Positions 1 to 8,273 of a stretch of DNA of 64,000 nucleotides are shown here, in pieces. The DNA is from Brevibacillus gelatini (GTDB lineage: Bacteria; Bacillota; Bacilli; Brevibacillales; Brevibacillaceae). The position numbers and the translations under genes are program-made. Position 1 is the first letter of the stretch. Each line of letters opens with the position of its first letter. The notes beneath the pieces are model-generated. The model saw only the letters and a program-made list of their open reading frames with translations. It was not told where the DNA came from and ran no database searches. The DNA lies in contig NZ_RHHS01000053.1 of NCBI RefSeq assembly GCF_003710935.1, positions 1-64,000 of the forward strand, read 5' to 3'.

Positions 1-48
1 TTACACAAAAATCTTGACAGACTCTTGCCAGTGCTCGAAACGCATCCC

Positions 49-933
49 CTACGACTCTTCCCCCCGCCTTCTCTCCCCTTCAGAACCACCGATCCATACA
101 GAACCAAGCAACATGACAGCGCCGACCAACTGATACACAGTCATCTCCTCCCCTAAAACCAAAGCCGAAATAAACAGTGAAGTCAAGGGATCGATATAGC
201 TCAACACAGCGATGCTCTGGCCTTTTATCCCTTTCATTCCGGCAAAGAACAGGTAAAAGCCAACCCCGCCATGAACGATCCCCAAAGTGAGAAGCAACAA
301 AACCGTGTTTCCGGTGATCGAAGAGAAAGGATGGAAGCCATCGGTAAAGAGTACAAATGGGAACAGCATCACAACCGACATGCCGAGCTGCAGAAGCGTA
401 TTTTCCAGCCCGTCCAGCTCCCGGATAAACTTGTTGACCAATGTCAGAACGGCATAGAAACCGGCTGCAACCAGTCCGTAACCGATGCCAAGCAGATGAT
501 GTCCGGCAGTGTCCATCCTGCTGCCGTTTTGCAAAATAAAGAACAAGCCGAGCAAAGCAACGACGACACATACCGCCTTTTTTACTGACAGCTTTTCTTT
601 CAAAACGAAAGGCGAGAGCATAATAACGAGAACAGGCGCAAAATAATAGCTCAATGCCGCGTTGGCTATCGTTGTTTCCTTGTATGCCTGAAACAGAAAT
701 ATCCAGTTTCCGCTCAAAGCAACGCTTGCAATGAGGAGAGCGACGACATTTTTCTTCAACTTCCCCCATTGTATTTTCTGCTTCGTCCAAACAAAGACGA
801 CACTCAAAAACAGTGCGCCGATCAAACTCAAGAAAAACGCGATGGTACTGGACGACATGTCTATATATTTTGCAAACACGCCAACTGCGCCAAAGATAAT
901 CATCGACAAGACAAAATACAGTTTTTCTTTCAC
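49..933 (-). CDS. EamA/DMT-family transporter
   Basis: Ten-helix drug/metabolite transporter family membrane protein, about 294 residues, which is the usual family length. It shows two EamA-type halves. The second carries LLGIGYGLVAAGFYAVLTLV and ends with PLTSLFISALVLGE, a stretch typical of the family. The reading frame is open further upstream, but the likely start is the GTG at 933, preceded by a CAGGGA ribosome binding site; the upstream residues are not typical of the family. It is transcribed divergently from a LysR regulator, which probably controls it. The substrate (amino acid, metabolite or drug) cannot be told from sequence. Confidence 0.85.
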   Translation of the reverse strand: MKEKLYFVLSMIIFGAVGVFAKYIDMSSSTIAFFLSLIGALFLSVVFVWTKQKIQWGKLKKNVVALLIASVALSGNWIFLFQAYKETTIANAALSYYFAPVLVIMLSPFVLKEKLSVKKAVCVVVALLGLFFILQNGSRMDTAGHHLLGIGYGLVAAGFYAVLTLVNKFIRELDGLENTLLQLGMSVVMLFPFVLFTDGFHPFSSITGNTVLLLLTLGIVHGGVGFYLFFAGMKGIKGQSIAVLSYIDPLTSLFISALVLGEEMTVYQLVGAVMLLGSVWIGGSEGERRRGEES

Positions 934-1005
934 GCAATATCCCTGCTTTCTTATGATGGAGTGACCAAATTGTTTTTCATTGGGCTTTAGTGTATCATCC
1001 TTTTT

Positions 1006-1026
1006 AACATTACAGATCCGAATGTT
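1006..1026. promoter_or_regulatory. Candidate LysR operator between eamA-like and lysR genes
   Basis: Inverted repeat AACATT-N9-AATGTT in the 142-base gap between the two divergent genes. It contains the T-N11-A arrangement usual for LysR-type sites. The role is inferred from position. Confidence 0.45.
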
Positions 1027-1075
1027 TATCATAATAAAGATGACAAAACCGGATAAAAAAGAAAGGGATATACGC

Positions 1076-1987
1076 ATGGACATGAATATCCAGAAATACC
1101 TGGCATTAGTCAAAACCGTAGAGTATGGCAGCTTTACAAAGGCGGCGGAAGCATTAAATTACTCACAGTCGGGCATTAGCCGTATGATTAACGATTTGGA
1201 GGTAGAATGGAAGATTTCTCTGCTGGAGCGCGGACGATCTGGCGTACGCCTGACTTCAGAAGGTCTTAAAATACTTCCGTACGCAAAAAGTGTTTGTAGC
1301 GAATATCAAAAATTGCAGACACAAATTGAAGAATTGCACGGGCTGCAATCGGGGTTCATTCGGATTGGCACATTTTCAAGTGTAGCGACTCATTGGCTTC
1401 CGAATATCATCAAAGCATTTCAAAAAGATTATCCCAATGTTGACTACGAGCTTTTGCTTGGGGATTATACGGAAATTGAAAACTGGATATTAGAAGGGCG
1501 CGTGGATTGCGGTTTTCTTAGGCTCCCCACACATCCTAAACTGGAAACGGTTTTTTTGGATCAGGATAAGCTGCTTGTCATCCTGCCGAAAAATCATCCA
1601 TTAGCTGATTGCGAACGCTTTCCTGTCAACGCGTTAAGCGAAGATCCGTTCATGCTCCTGGAAAAAGGGGCGAAAGCGGAAATATCGGAAATCTTTGAGC
1701 GATATCATGTTGAACCAAAAGTGCAGTTTACGACATGGGATGACTACGCCATCATGTCGATGGTGGAAAACGGGTTAGGAATCAGTATTTTGCCAGAGCT
1801 CATTTTGAAGCGTATCCCCTACCAAATTGTAGCCAAAGAACTGGAAGTACCTGCATACCGCAGGATCGGCCTTGCAATGAGAGATAAAGAATCCGCATCA
1901 CTTGCGGTCAAGCGATTTCTAGACTATCTGCCGTACAGGAGTATTCCGGAGAAAACGGATTTGGAAGGCCAGTGTGAACGTCAATAG
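1076..1987 (+). CDS. LysR-family transcriptional regulator
   Basis: Typical LysR regulator of 303 residues. The N-terminal winged helix-turn-helix (about residues 4-62) has the family pattern KTVEYGSFTKAAEALNYSQS followed by SGISRMINDLE. The rest is a periplasmic-binding-protein-like effector domain starting near GFIRIGTFSSVATHWLP. The ATG at 1076 is preceded by GAAAGGGA at a good distance, so it is preferred over an in-frame start about 96 bases upstream. The gene is divergent from the EamA transporter, so it probably controls that gene and itself. The inducer is unknown. Confidence 0.9.
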   Translation: MDMNIQKYLALVKTVEYGSFTKAAEALNYSQSGISRMINDLEVEWKISLLERGRSGVRLTSEGLKILPYAKSVCSEYQKLQTQIEELHGLQSGFIRIGTFSSVATHWLPNIIKAFQKDYPNVDYELLLGDYTEIENWILEGRVDCGFLRLPTHPKLETVFLDQDKLLVILPKNHPLADCERFPVNALSEDPFMLLEKGAKAEISEIFERYHVEPKVQFTTWDDYAIMSMVENGLGISILPELILKRIPYQIVAKELEVPAYRRIGLAMRDKESASLAVKRFLDYLPYRSIPEKTDLEGQCERQ

Positions 1988-2017
1988 CAAGCTTTCAAGG
2001 CAGGGGAGTGCGCAAAC

Positions 2018-2053
2018 ACAAAAAAGAGCTACTGGAGAATCTCCAATAGCTCT
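2018..2053 (-). terminator. Rho-independent terminator
   Basis: Near-perfect 14-base inverted repeat (AGAGCTA-TGGAGA arms) with the T-run on the minus strand. It lies about 150 bases past the stop of the SLH gene, leaving an unusually long 3' tail (2054-2201) with no convincing ORF. Confidence 0.7.
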
Positions 2054-2201
2054 ATGAAAGGCCGCGGATGGGCTTCTTTTCCGATTATGATCGACAAAGC
2101 CACTGTATGAACGAAGGAACCGCAGTGGTGGTACAGGAGCACGGCCACTCAACGAATGGTAGCCTCCTGCCCGATTGTTCGTCACCCACCCGATCCGAAA
2201 A

Positions 2202-2882
2202 TTACGGCTGAACGCCCTCTGGCGCAGGGGCCGGATGGGCTTGCAAAAATTCAATGGCGTTGTAAATCAGCTCAGCGGCTTCCTCGCGGGTAATGGCGGC
2301 TTTCGGATTCAGGTTGCCATTGGCATCCAGCTTGACGATGCCAAAATGCAAAGCTCGCTGGATCGCCCCCTGATAACCCGGCGTGAGCGCATCTCCGTCC
2401 TTGATGGCAACGGGAGCGAGGTTAATCATGGGGAGTTGTCCATGCTGCTCAATGGCCGTGATGAGATGGTACAAAAACTGTTCGCGCGACCACACCTGGT
2501 TCGGGTCCAAATCGGCTTGCAGTTCCAGCCCGTTGTGTGCGGCGATAATCAACGCAGGGGCGTACCAGGCGTTATTGTCTGCCTTTGCATAGTAGTGCGT
2601 AGCCTTTGGCGGCTGGATAAAGCGGATGTGGTCGATGTTCAAGGAAAGTGCATTGACGATCAGTTGGATTCCTTGGGCAGCGGTTACGGCAGCATCAGGT
2701 TGGAATTGCTTGTCATTTACTCCGTGCAAATACCCTCTTTGCTGCAGGGAGATGATTTTATCTTTGGTTGTCACCTGGTTCAAGTCGGTAAAGGAAGCGG
2801 TCTCGGCAAAAGCCGGATTCGCAACCGTCAGCGCCAAAACGCCGAGAGCAGACAGAACCATGAAAGTACGTCTTGCGTTCAT
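2202..2882 (-). CDS. Small S-layer-homology (SLH) domain protein
   Basis: Secreted protein of about 226 residues. A Sec signal peptide (ARRTFMVLSALGVLALTVAN, cleavage after AFA) is followed by two recognisable SLH-like repeats. One is near SFTDLNQVTTKDKIISLQQR...GVNDKQFQPDAAVTAAQ and the last ends with NGNLNPKAAITREEAAELIY. SLH modules bind pyruvylated secondary cell-wall polymers, so the product is probably wall-attached. There is no catalytic domain beyond the repeats. The ATG at 2882 is chosen over an in-frame GTG at 2891 because GGGGTG lies just upstream of it. It stands alone, with terminators on both sides. Confidence 0.8.
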   Translation of the reverse strand: MNARRTFMVLSALGVLALTVANPAFAETASFTDLNQVTTKDKIISLQQRGYLHGVNDKQFQPDAAVTAAQGIQLIVNALSLNIDHIRFIQPPKATHYYAKADNNAWYAPALIIAAHNGLELQADLDPNQVWSREQFLYHLITAIEQHGQLPMINLAPVAIKDGDALTPGYQGAIQRALHFGIVKLDANGNLNPKAAITREEAAELIYNAIEFLQAHPAPAPEGVQP

Positions 2883-2984
2883 CACATTCACCCCAACAAG
2901 AAGATTGATCGTTACATTCTTTTTGACGAGTGCTGTGGAGGAAACGTTTCAAAAACGATTCTGGCAAGCTGCCCTCGCTTGCTT

Positions 2985-3049
2985 TGAAAAAACCTTGGCC
3001 GGAGCGGATGGAGGAACACACATCTGCTTGAGGTGGCCAAGGTTTTTTC
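2985..3049. terminator. Bidirectional terminator-like inverted repeat
   Basis: AAAAAACCTTGGCC pairs with GGCCAAGGTTTTTT across a loop of about 33 bases. A-run and T-run flanks make it usable in either direction. It sits just past the peroxiredoxin stop, so it most likely ends that minus-strand transcript. Confidence 0.75.
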
Positions 3050-3064
3050 GTGGGGGTGAAGGGA

Positions 3065-3595
3065 TTAGGAAATCGTTTGTTGTCCGGGCTTCCAGTCCAT
3101 CGGGCACAGCCCGCCGGATTGCAGGGCTTCGATGACGCGCAAAGTCTCATCTACGCTTCTGCCAACTTTGGAGTTGGAGACGACCGAATACTGCAGGATG
3201 CCCTCTGGGTCAATGATGAAGCTGGCCCGCAGAGGCGCTTTGGTCGCTTCGTCCAGCACGCCATAGCTGATCGTCGCTTCCTTGCTGTAGTCGGAAGCGA
3301 GCGGGAAGGACAGCGGGCCGATGCCGTCGCTTGCCTTCATCCAGGCTTTATGTGTATGAATGCTGTCGCCGCTCACGGCGAGCACCTCGACGTTCAGCTT
3401 GGCAAACTCATGAATTCGCCGATTCAGGCTGAGAATCTCGGTTGGGCAAACTTTGGAGAAATCAAACGGATAGAAGAACAGCAGAAGCCATTTGCCGCGG
3501 TAATCTGCCAAGCTTTTCGTTACGGGGAATCCGTGGTCAAAAGTCACGGTCTCCATCGTAAAGTCTGGTGCAGGAAGTCCAATGCGTGCACTCAT
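3065..3595 (-). CDS. Typical 2-Cys peroxiredoxin (AhpC/TSA family)
   Basis: Thiol peroxidase of 176 residues that reduces hydrogen and organic peroxides. The peroxidatic cysteine lies in YPFDFSKVCPTEI (about residue 50), with the usual Pro/Thr neighbours. A resolving cysteine lies near the C-terminus in GGLCPMDWKPG. The ATG at 3595 has AGAGGAGA upstream. No AhpF-like reductase is next to it, so the electron donor is probably thioredoxin. A Fur/PerR-like palindrome lies about 80 bases upstream of the start, which suggests peroxide or iron control. Confidence 0.92.
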   Translation of the reverse strand: MSARIGLPAPDFTMETVTFDHGFPVTKSLADYRGKWLLLFFYPFDFSKVCPTEILSLNRRIHEFAKLNVEVLAVSGDSIHTHKAWMKASDGIGPLSFPLASDYSKEATISYGVLDEATKAPLRASFIIDPEGILQYSVVSNSKVGRSVDETLRVIEALQSGGLCPMDWKPGQQTIS

Positions 3596-3675
3596 GTGAA
3601 TCTCCTCTTTCTGTTTGGCGAGTAGTATGGTCTGGTATCAAACTACCACGGATATTATTTAAAATCAATATAAAA

Positions 3676-3690
3676 TGAAAATCATTTTAA
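3676..3690 (-). promoter_or_regulatory. Fur/PerR-family box upstream of the peroxiredoxin gene
   Basis: TGAAAATCATTTTAA is a 7-1-7 palindrome. By eye it matches 11 of 14 positions of both the PerR consensus and the Fur consensus, so the two cannot be separated. It lies in an AT-rich stretch that should hold the peroxiredoxin promoter. Confidence 0.5.
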
Positions 3691-3699
3691 ATAAAAGTG

Positions 3700-3927
3700 C
3701 AGCATGCTTTTCAGCTAGCCAGTTTACAACGACAAAAAGAGAGAAAGCTGTCTGCGCGGGCTGATTTTTCGGGCTTGTCTACGCGGTGATATACAGGATG
3801 GACCTCATCTCGTTTGGCTGTCGCCTGCGTGTCGGGAGAGTCTGGCGATTTTCGCCGGAAGCACGTCGGCTTTACAAAATGAAAGCGGGCAGAGTGTACG
3901 AGAAGCAGCTCCCGAGAAGACGGACAA
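3700..3927. other. Intergenic stretch, no gene seen
   Basis: Part of the 332-base gap between two minus-strand genes. I see no coding sequence and no strong terminator. The 3' end of the downstream stalk-domain transcript must lie here. Confidence 0.5.
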
Positions 3928-5220
3928 TCAGGAGCCGCCCTGCTTTAGCCTGACCCAATGGTTGTAGTCGTGAATCGCAAAGCCGGAAAAGCTCGCATAC
4001 TGTCCGAGATGTTCCTGCGCCAACTGCAATTCCGTTTTCAGCGTCTGGAGCGGCAGCGCGTGAAAGCTCGTGTGCGGCCCTTCCGCACTGGGAGCCGTCT
4101 CTACGGCGACGATTACTTGCTTTTTCAGCGTGGCCGCTTCCCGCAAAATCGGTTGGGCGTTGGCGATAATCCCGTCGTTGCCAAGCGCGACATTGCGGTA
4201 GTCCATGATGACGACGGCATCTGCCTTTTCCAGCATCCAGGCGCTCAGGCTGTAATCTGTGCCCGGGACTTTGACCTGATGGAGCCAAAACGGGATGTCG
4301 AGCGCAAGGGTAAGCCCGCTCTCCCGCCTCTCTTTTTCAATCAGGCGAACCGTGTCCATCCAGCTTTGCACGATTTGGTCGCGGTTTGACTTCCATTCCG
4401 GCAAAATGTACGGCTCAATGTCAAAATGCAGCCCGGTGAACCGCTCGTGTGCGGCGACCGAGGCGTTGTAAGTGCGGACCCAGTTGATAAACGATTGGAG
4501 CTCGTCATGGTTTGCGGGAAAAGCCCATTTAGGACGGCCTTCCAGCGCTTCTACGGCGATTTGCTTCTCCTGCGCCTTGCGGATGAACTCTCGGTAGACA
4601 GCCGGCGGGATGTCCCGATTGATTTGCAGGTAAATCGCGCTCAGCTGATGCTCGCTGGCAAACCGGATAATCTGCTCTTGCTGGGTATACAACAGGCTGG
4701 CATCCCAAAGCCACGTGCTGCGCCGATGCTGCCAGACACTGCCGGGAGCAGACGGCACAGATGCCGGAGGGACTGCACCCGCATGGCCGGACGTGGTGAT
4801 TGCGACCAGATTGCGCTCGGCCAGCCACTCGACCCGGGCGTCAAACAGCTCGCTGATAAAGCGCAGCGGAACCATCGTGCGGTTGCTGCGGAGCACGGCC
4901 GGAGCGTCGAAGTGGACTTTTTTCCCGTTGACCAGCGCGTAGTCATGGCCGATGGTCAACTGAATCGTGTTCGCTGCTTTTTGGAGCGTCACCTGGCTTG
5001 TCTGTGGATTCCACTGCATGGCAAGGCCGAGCTTTTCCGCGACAAACCGGGCGGGAACCATGGTGCGCCGGGAGCTTGTGTCCACGTATGGCTGGGCGTC
5101 AGGAAACGTGACGTACTCGCCGTTCACGGCTACCTGAACTTGCGGAGCAGACTGGGCAAAAGAGAAGGGAGCGGTGCTGAGCAGAAAGGTCAGCAGGCCG
5201 ACTTGCTGCATTTTTTTCAT
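3928..5220 (-). CDS. Secreted stalk-domain protein with TIM-barrel-like hydrolase domain
   Basis: Exported protein of 430 residues. A signal peptide (cleavage near SFAQSAP) is followed by a copper-amine-oxidase-N 'stalk' module at about residues 28-145; the motifs RRTMVPARFVAEKLG and RTMVPLRFISELFDARVEW mark its two repeats. The remainder (about 165-430) looks like a TIM barrel: alternating strands such as LSAIYLQINRD, TGLHFDIEPYILPEW, LTLALDIPFWL, ADAVVIMDYRN and QVIVAVETA. The DIEP and MDYR segments recall glycoside hydrolase family 18-like folds, but the DxxDxDxE signature is not complete. Stalk modules are common in cell-surface proteins of Brevibacillus and Paenibacillus. The substrate is unknown. 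Confidence 0.7.
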   Translation of the reverse strand: MKKMQQVGLLTFLLSTAPFSFAQSAPQVQVAVNGEYVTFPDAQPYVDTSSRRTMVPARFVAEKLGLAMQWNPQTSQVTLQKAANTIQLTIGHDYALVNGKKVHFDAPAVLRSNRTMVPLRFISELFDARVEWLAERNLVAITTSGHAGAVPPASVPSAPGSVWQHRRSTWLWDASLLYTQQEQIIRFASEHQLSAIYLQINRDIPPAVYREFIRKAQEKQIAVEALEGRPKWAFPANHDELQSFINWVRTYNASVAAHERFTGLHFDIEPYILPEWKSNRDQIVQSWMDTVRLIEKERRESGLTLALDIPFWLHQVKVPGTDYSLSAWMLEKADAVVIMDYRNVALGNDGIIANAQPILREAATLKKQVIVAVETAPSAEGPHTSFHALPLQTLKTELQLAQEHLGQYASFSGFAIHDYNHWVRLKQGGS

Positions 5221-5355
5221 AAGTGCTTTTCCTCGCGTCTTTTTGTAGGATGTGGTGTACTATTTTACAATAGAACCGTCTGTCTTTACCTGATGACAAG
5301 GATGCAGGGAAGAAGGGGAATTTTGTGAAGAAACAACTACTTTTCCAAAAATTGC

Positions 5356-5384
5356 TTTACAGGGTCAGCGTCGATCTGTATAAT
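5356..5384 (+). promoter_or_regulatory. Sigma-A type promoter for the TerD-fusion gene
   Basis: TTTACA (5356-5361), a 17-base spacer and a perfect TATAAT (5379-5384). Transcription should start near 5391, giving a leader of about 100 bases. Confidence 0.65.
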
Positions 5385-5406
5385 GGTGAAAAATGACAAA
5401 AGGAAT

Positions 5407-5482
5407 AAAAAATCAGGCTATTGTACTCCTTCCTTCTATTTTCTAAATGGACATTAGGGGTACTGCTTTCCTGATTTTTTTT
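5407..5482 (+). promoter_or_regulatory. Structured leader / candidate attenuator
   Basis: The 11-base arms AAAAAATCAGG (5407-5417) and CCTGATTTTTT (5470-5480) can pair. Inside them GTACTCCT (5423-5430) pairs with AGGGGTAC (5456-5463), with one G-U. The outer stem runs into a T-tract that ends about 10 bases before the ATG. It resembles an intrinsic terminator inside the leader; no known riboswitch class is recognised. Confidence 0.5.
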
Positions 5483-5492
5483 ATTGAGGCCG

Positions 5493-7577
5493 ATGAAAAA
5501 TCAAATCTACCTTCGCCGGAAAAATAAACTGGTTGTTGAAAAGGGACAGCATGAATTGCCTGTCTCTTATTTGGCTGCGGCTTTGCGCAACATCGAGTGC
5601 CTGGGTTACACGTTTTCCCTGGAGCTATTGGAGCGAATCCGCACGCTGTCTGAAGCGGAGTTTTTCCCGCTTTACTCCAGAGTAGTGACAGTATTGAAAG
5701 AAATGGTGGGGGCATCCCGCAAGTACAAGCCGATGTATCCGAATTTTCCCAAACAGGTGATGGAGGCAAGCGAGGGAGAATTGTATTTGCTGACGATCAT
5801 CCACTATCTGACGTTGCAGCTTCCTGTGCACGAGGTGAAAAAACGGCTGCCGCTGTTGCGGGAATCCCGCCTGAAGGTGATCCATTTAGGGACGGACGAA
5901 GAGCTTTTGCAGACGGGCATGGACCTGCTGCGGGCGAAAAGCTCGCTCTCGCCGCAGGACAAGGAAGACCTCGCCGTGCTGTTCGCCGAGTACGAAGGAA
6001 TCGCAGAAGCGCTGCCAAAAGAGATTCCGCACAAGGAAAACGCAGCGGTCGCAGCCAGCATCTTGCTGCGTGCCGACAAGCTGCCGCCCCGCTTTTTTGC
6101 GACCTATTGCAAAACGGCGACCGACGTCTTGCGTCTGGCGGTTGCGTTGTCTGACGGCGATGTCAGTCTGGCGACACCTGCGAAATTCCGCAAGTTCAGC
6201 CGGGCCGAGCGCCGCCTGCTGCTGCGCTTGCTGGAAGCCTGCCCGAACCTCGCGGAAGACATGCTGCGCTACAAAGGGCGCTGGATTCGCCTGGGGGAAA
6301 TTTTGCATCCGTTCGAATACAAGGACCGCTATCCGCAGGCGGCGGAAGCGTTCGATATTTTGCGCAACAACCGCCGGCTGGAAACGTTCAACAGCAAGGT
6401 CGAGCTGGCGCTGGCGCGGGGGGAGGTACACGAGGCTGCACACCTGCTCGTGCAGCGGCCGGGAGAATTTGCCCGTCGCCTCGACCACTTGCTCAGGTTG
6501 GCAGAGGATGGGGGTGAGGTGCTCCGCTTATTTGCACAGGTCGCGCCTTCGGTGTCTACTCCTGTGCTGCTGCAAGCGCTGAACCACTTCGCGAAAAGGG
6601 AAGCGTACGGAAAGTGGCGCACCTTTTTCCCGAAAGGAGAGGTGGCAAAAGTACAGACGATTGCAAACGAGCTGCCACAGCTGGCCGAAGACATCCGCGC
6701 AAGTGCTGCCCGCATCTGCCGGGAAGCCCTTCTGGAGCGGTTTTCTGCCCTGCCTTCCCTGGGAAAAGTCTACATCGATCCGCGCTTGCAGGAGCAGCTT
6801 GTGCCATTTTCGCAACGGTCGGCGAGCAAGGCGCTGCGGACGATTGTGCGCGGTTCCAGGCTTCCGATCCCGGATGGCAGTACAATCCGCTTTTTCACCT
6901 GGTGGAAGGAAGGCTTGGTCAACAACGTCCCCACCGGGCGCGTCGACGTCGATTTGTCTGCGGTGCTGTACGACGCGGACTGGAAGTACATGGAGCACAT
7001 TTCCTACACGAATTTGCGTTCGGCAAAATACCGCGCCTGCCATAGCGGCGATATTGTGCAGGCACCGAACGGAGCGTGCGAGTTCATCGACGTGGACATC
7101 GAATCGGTGCGAAAGTATGGCGGACGTTATGTGGTCATGTCGCTCAACTCCTTCACAAGCCAGCCTTATTGCGACTTGCCGGAATGCTATGCCGGCTGGA
7201 TGATCCGCAGCGAGCCTGAGTCCGGAGAAATCTTTGAACCGCAGACTGTCCAGGACAAGGTCGATATTGCCTCGCGCTCGACGATCTGCATTCCCGTCAT
7301 TCTCGACCTGGCGGAGCGCCAGGTGATCTGGACAGACGTCGCGCTGCGTTCGCATCCGCTCTATGTCAACAACGTGGAAGGGAATCGCAGCGGGATGGAG
7401 TGGATGGGCCGGGCGCTCACCACGCTGGTGAAGCCGACTCTCTACGAGCTGTTCTCGCTGCATGCGCAGGCGCGGGGGACGCTGGTTGAGCGGGCAGAGG
7501 ATGCGGACACCATTTTTTCCATGAACGAAGGGATTACTCCGTACGATCTTGAAAAAATCATGGCCGACTTTTTGTAA
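5493..7577 (+). CDS. Large cytoplasmic protein with C-terminal TerD-like domain
   Basis: About 694 residues with no signal peptide or membrane segment. Residues 1 to about 460 are almost all helical and basic/leucine-rich, and I cannot assign a named domain; one stretch (FRKFSRAERRLLLRLLEACP, then GRWIRLGEILHPFEYKDRYP) looks conserved. Residues about 465-640 follow the TerD pattern: RVDVDLSAVLYDADWKYMEH, then a Ser/Thr-Asn-Leu-Arg segment, CHSGDI, CEFIDVDIESV and RYVVMSLNSFTSQPY. TerD domains are known from tellurite and stress-response (Ter) systems and bind calcium; several acidic positions are kept here. No other ter genes are nearby. GAGG precedes the ATG at 5493; an in-frame TTG lies 9 bases upstream. 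It stands alone between its promoter and a terminator. Confidence 0.65.
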   Translation: MKNQIYLRRKNKLVVEKGQHELPVSYLAAALRNIECLGYTFSLELLERIRTLSEAEFFPLYSRVVTVLKEMVGASRKYKPMYPNFPKQVMEASEGELYLLTIIHYLTLQLPVHEVKKRLPLLRESRLKVIHLGTDEELLQTGMDLLRAKSSLSPQDKEDLAVLFAEYEGIAEALPKEIPHKENAAVAASILLRADKLPPRFFATYCKTATDVLRLAVALSDGDVSLATPAKFRKFSRAERRLLLRLLEACPNLAEDMLRYKGRWIRLGEILHPFEYKDRYPQAAEAFDILRNNRRLETFNSKVELALARGEVHEAAHLLVQRPGEFARRLDHLLRLAEDGGEVLRLFAQVAPSVSTPVLLQALNHFAKREAYGKWRTFFPKGEVAKVQTIANELPQLAEDIRASAARICREALLERFSALPSLGKVYIDPRLQEQLVPFSQRSASKALRTIVRGSRLPIPDGSTIRFFTWWKEGLVNNVPTGRVDVDLSAVLYDADWKYMEHISYTNLRSAKYRACHSGDIVQAPNGACEFIDVDIESVRKYGGRYVVMSLNSFTSQPYCDLPECYAGWMIRSEPESGEIFEPQTVQDKVDIASRSTICIPVILDLAERQVIWTDVALRSHPLYVNNVEGNRSGMEWMGRALTTLVKPTLYELFSLHAQARGTLVERAEDADTIFSMNEGITPYDLEKIMADFL

Positions 7578-7606
7578 GCCGAATGATGATAAGCCTGATA
7601 CTCGCC

Positions 7607-7652
7607 AAAAGAGCTGCCCTGCCAGTCGTTTGCTGGAGTGCAGCTCTTTCTT
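7607..7652 (+). terminator. Rho-independent terminator
   Basis: AAGAGCTGC ... GCAGCTCTTTCTT stem about 30 bases past the stop of the TerD-fusion gene. The T-run is short. Confidence 0.6.
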
Positions 7653-7747
7653 GTGGAACGCGTCCGGATGGCGGGAGAGACGGCATTTCCCGAATTCATG
7701 CTGCCTTGCATTTTTTTCGTGCACTCTCGCCGGATTGCAGCTTTTGC

Positions 7748-7775
7748 TTGAATCCCCGGCAGCATTTGCTATTAT
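7748..7775 (+). promoter_or_regulatory. Probable promoter of the cobalamin operon
   Basis: TTGAAT, a 16-base spacer and TATTAT, about 45 bases before the riboswitch aptamer. The -35 element is weak; the position fits. Confidence 0.45.
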
Positions 7776-7822
7776 TAAAACAAGCGATTGTCCTGAAAAC
7801 GAACGACATGTGAATATGGGAG

Positions 7823-8022
7823 AAAAACAGGTCCTTGTGTTTCACGAGCGATCATTTGCGAAATGCGAGGTTAAAAGGGAAGTTTGGTGAAAATCCAACG
7901 CGGTCCCGCCACTGTATTAGGGGAGCTCTTCTTCCTGGCAACGACGCCGTCCACTGCACGCCAGCGTGCGGGAAGGAAGAAGAAGAGTGACGATCCTTGA
8001 GCCAGGAGACCTGCCTGTTTTT
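7823..8022 (+). ncRNA. Cobalamin (adenosylcobalamin) riboswitch
   Basis: The closing stem pairs AAAAACAGG (7823-7831) with CCTGTTTTT (8014-8022). Inside are the conserved GGGAA...GGTGAAAATCC segment, the CCCGCCACTG core and the B12 box GAGCCAGGAGACCTGCC near 7999-8015. It controls the 20-gene B12 operon downstream; ligand binding should favour the following terminator. Confidence 0.95.
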
Positions 8023-8085
8023 ATGTGTCCACTGATTTCCTTCGGGTCAAAGGAAGAGGTGAGGATTGTTGCAGTCGGCTATCCG

Positions 8086-8129
8086 CGCTTTGTTTTCCTT
8101 GGAGTTTTGGGGAAACAAAGCGTTTTTTT
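8086..8129 (+). terminator. Riboswitch-controlled terminator
   Basis: CGCTTTGTTTTCC pairs with GGGGAAACAAAGCG and is followed by seven T. It lies between the aptamer and the first operon gene, so it is the likely expression platform. Confidence 0.85.
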
Positions 8130-8273
8130 GTGCGCGGAAAGCGAAATAACGAGGCTGTGGAAAACATTTGCAATAGGCAACGGAGCCTTACCTGCATTTG
8201 GGGAGCGCTGTGTCCCCGAAAATGTTGAGGGATGGGCAACGGGGCCTACACTTCATTTTGGAGGTTGAGCGAC

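Noticed and set aside
1919-2254. Minus-strand ORF spanning the gap after the LysR gene
   Set aside because: It overlaps the terminator and both flanking genes and has no ribosome site or family resemblance.
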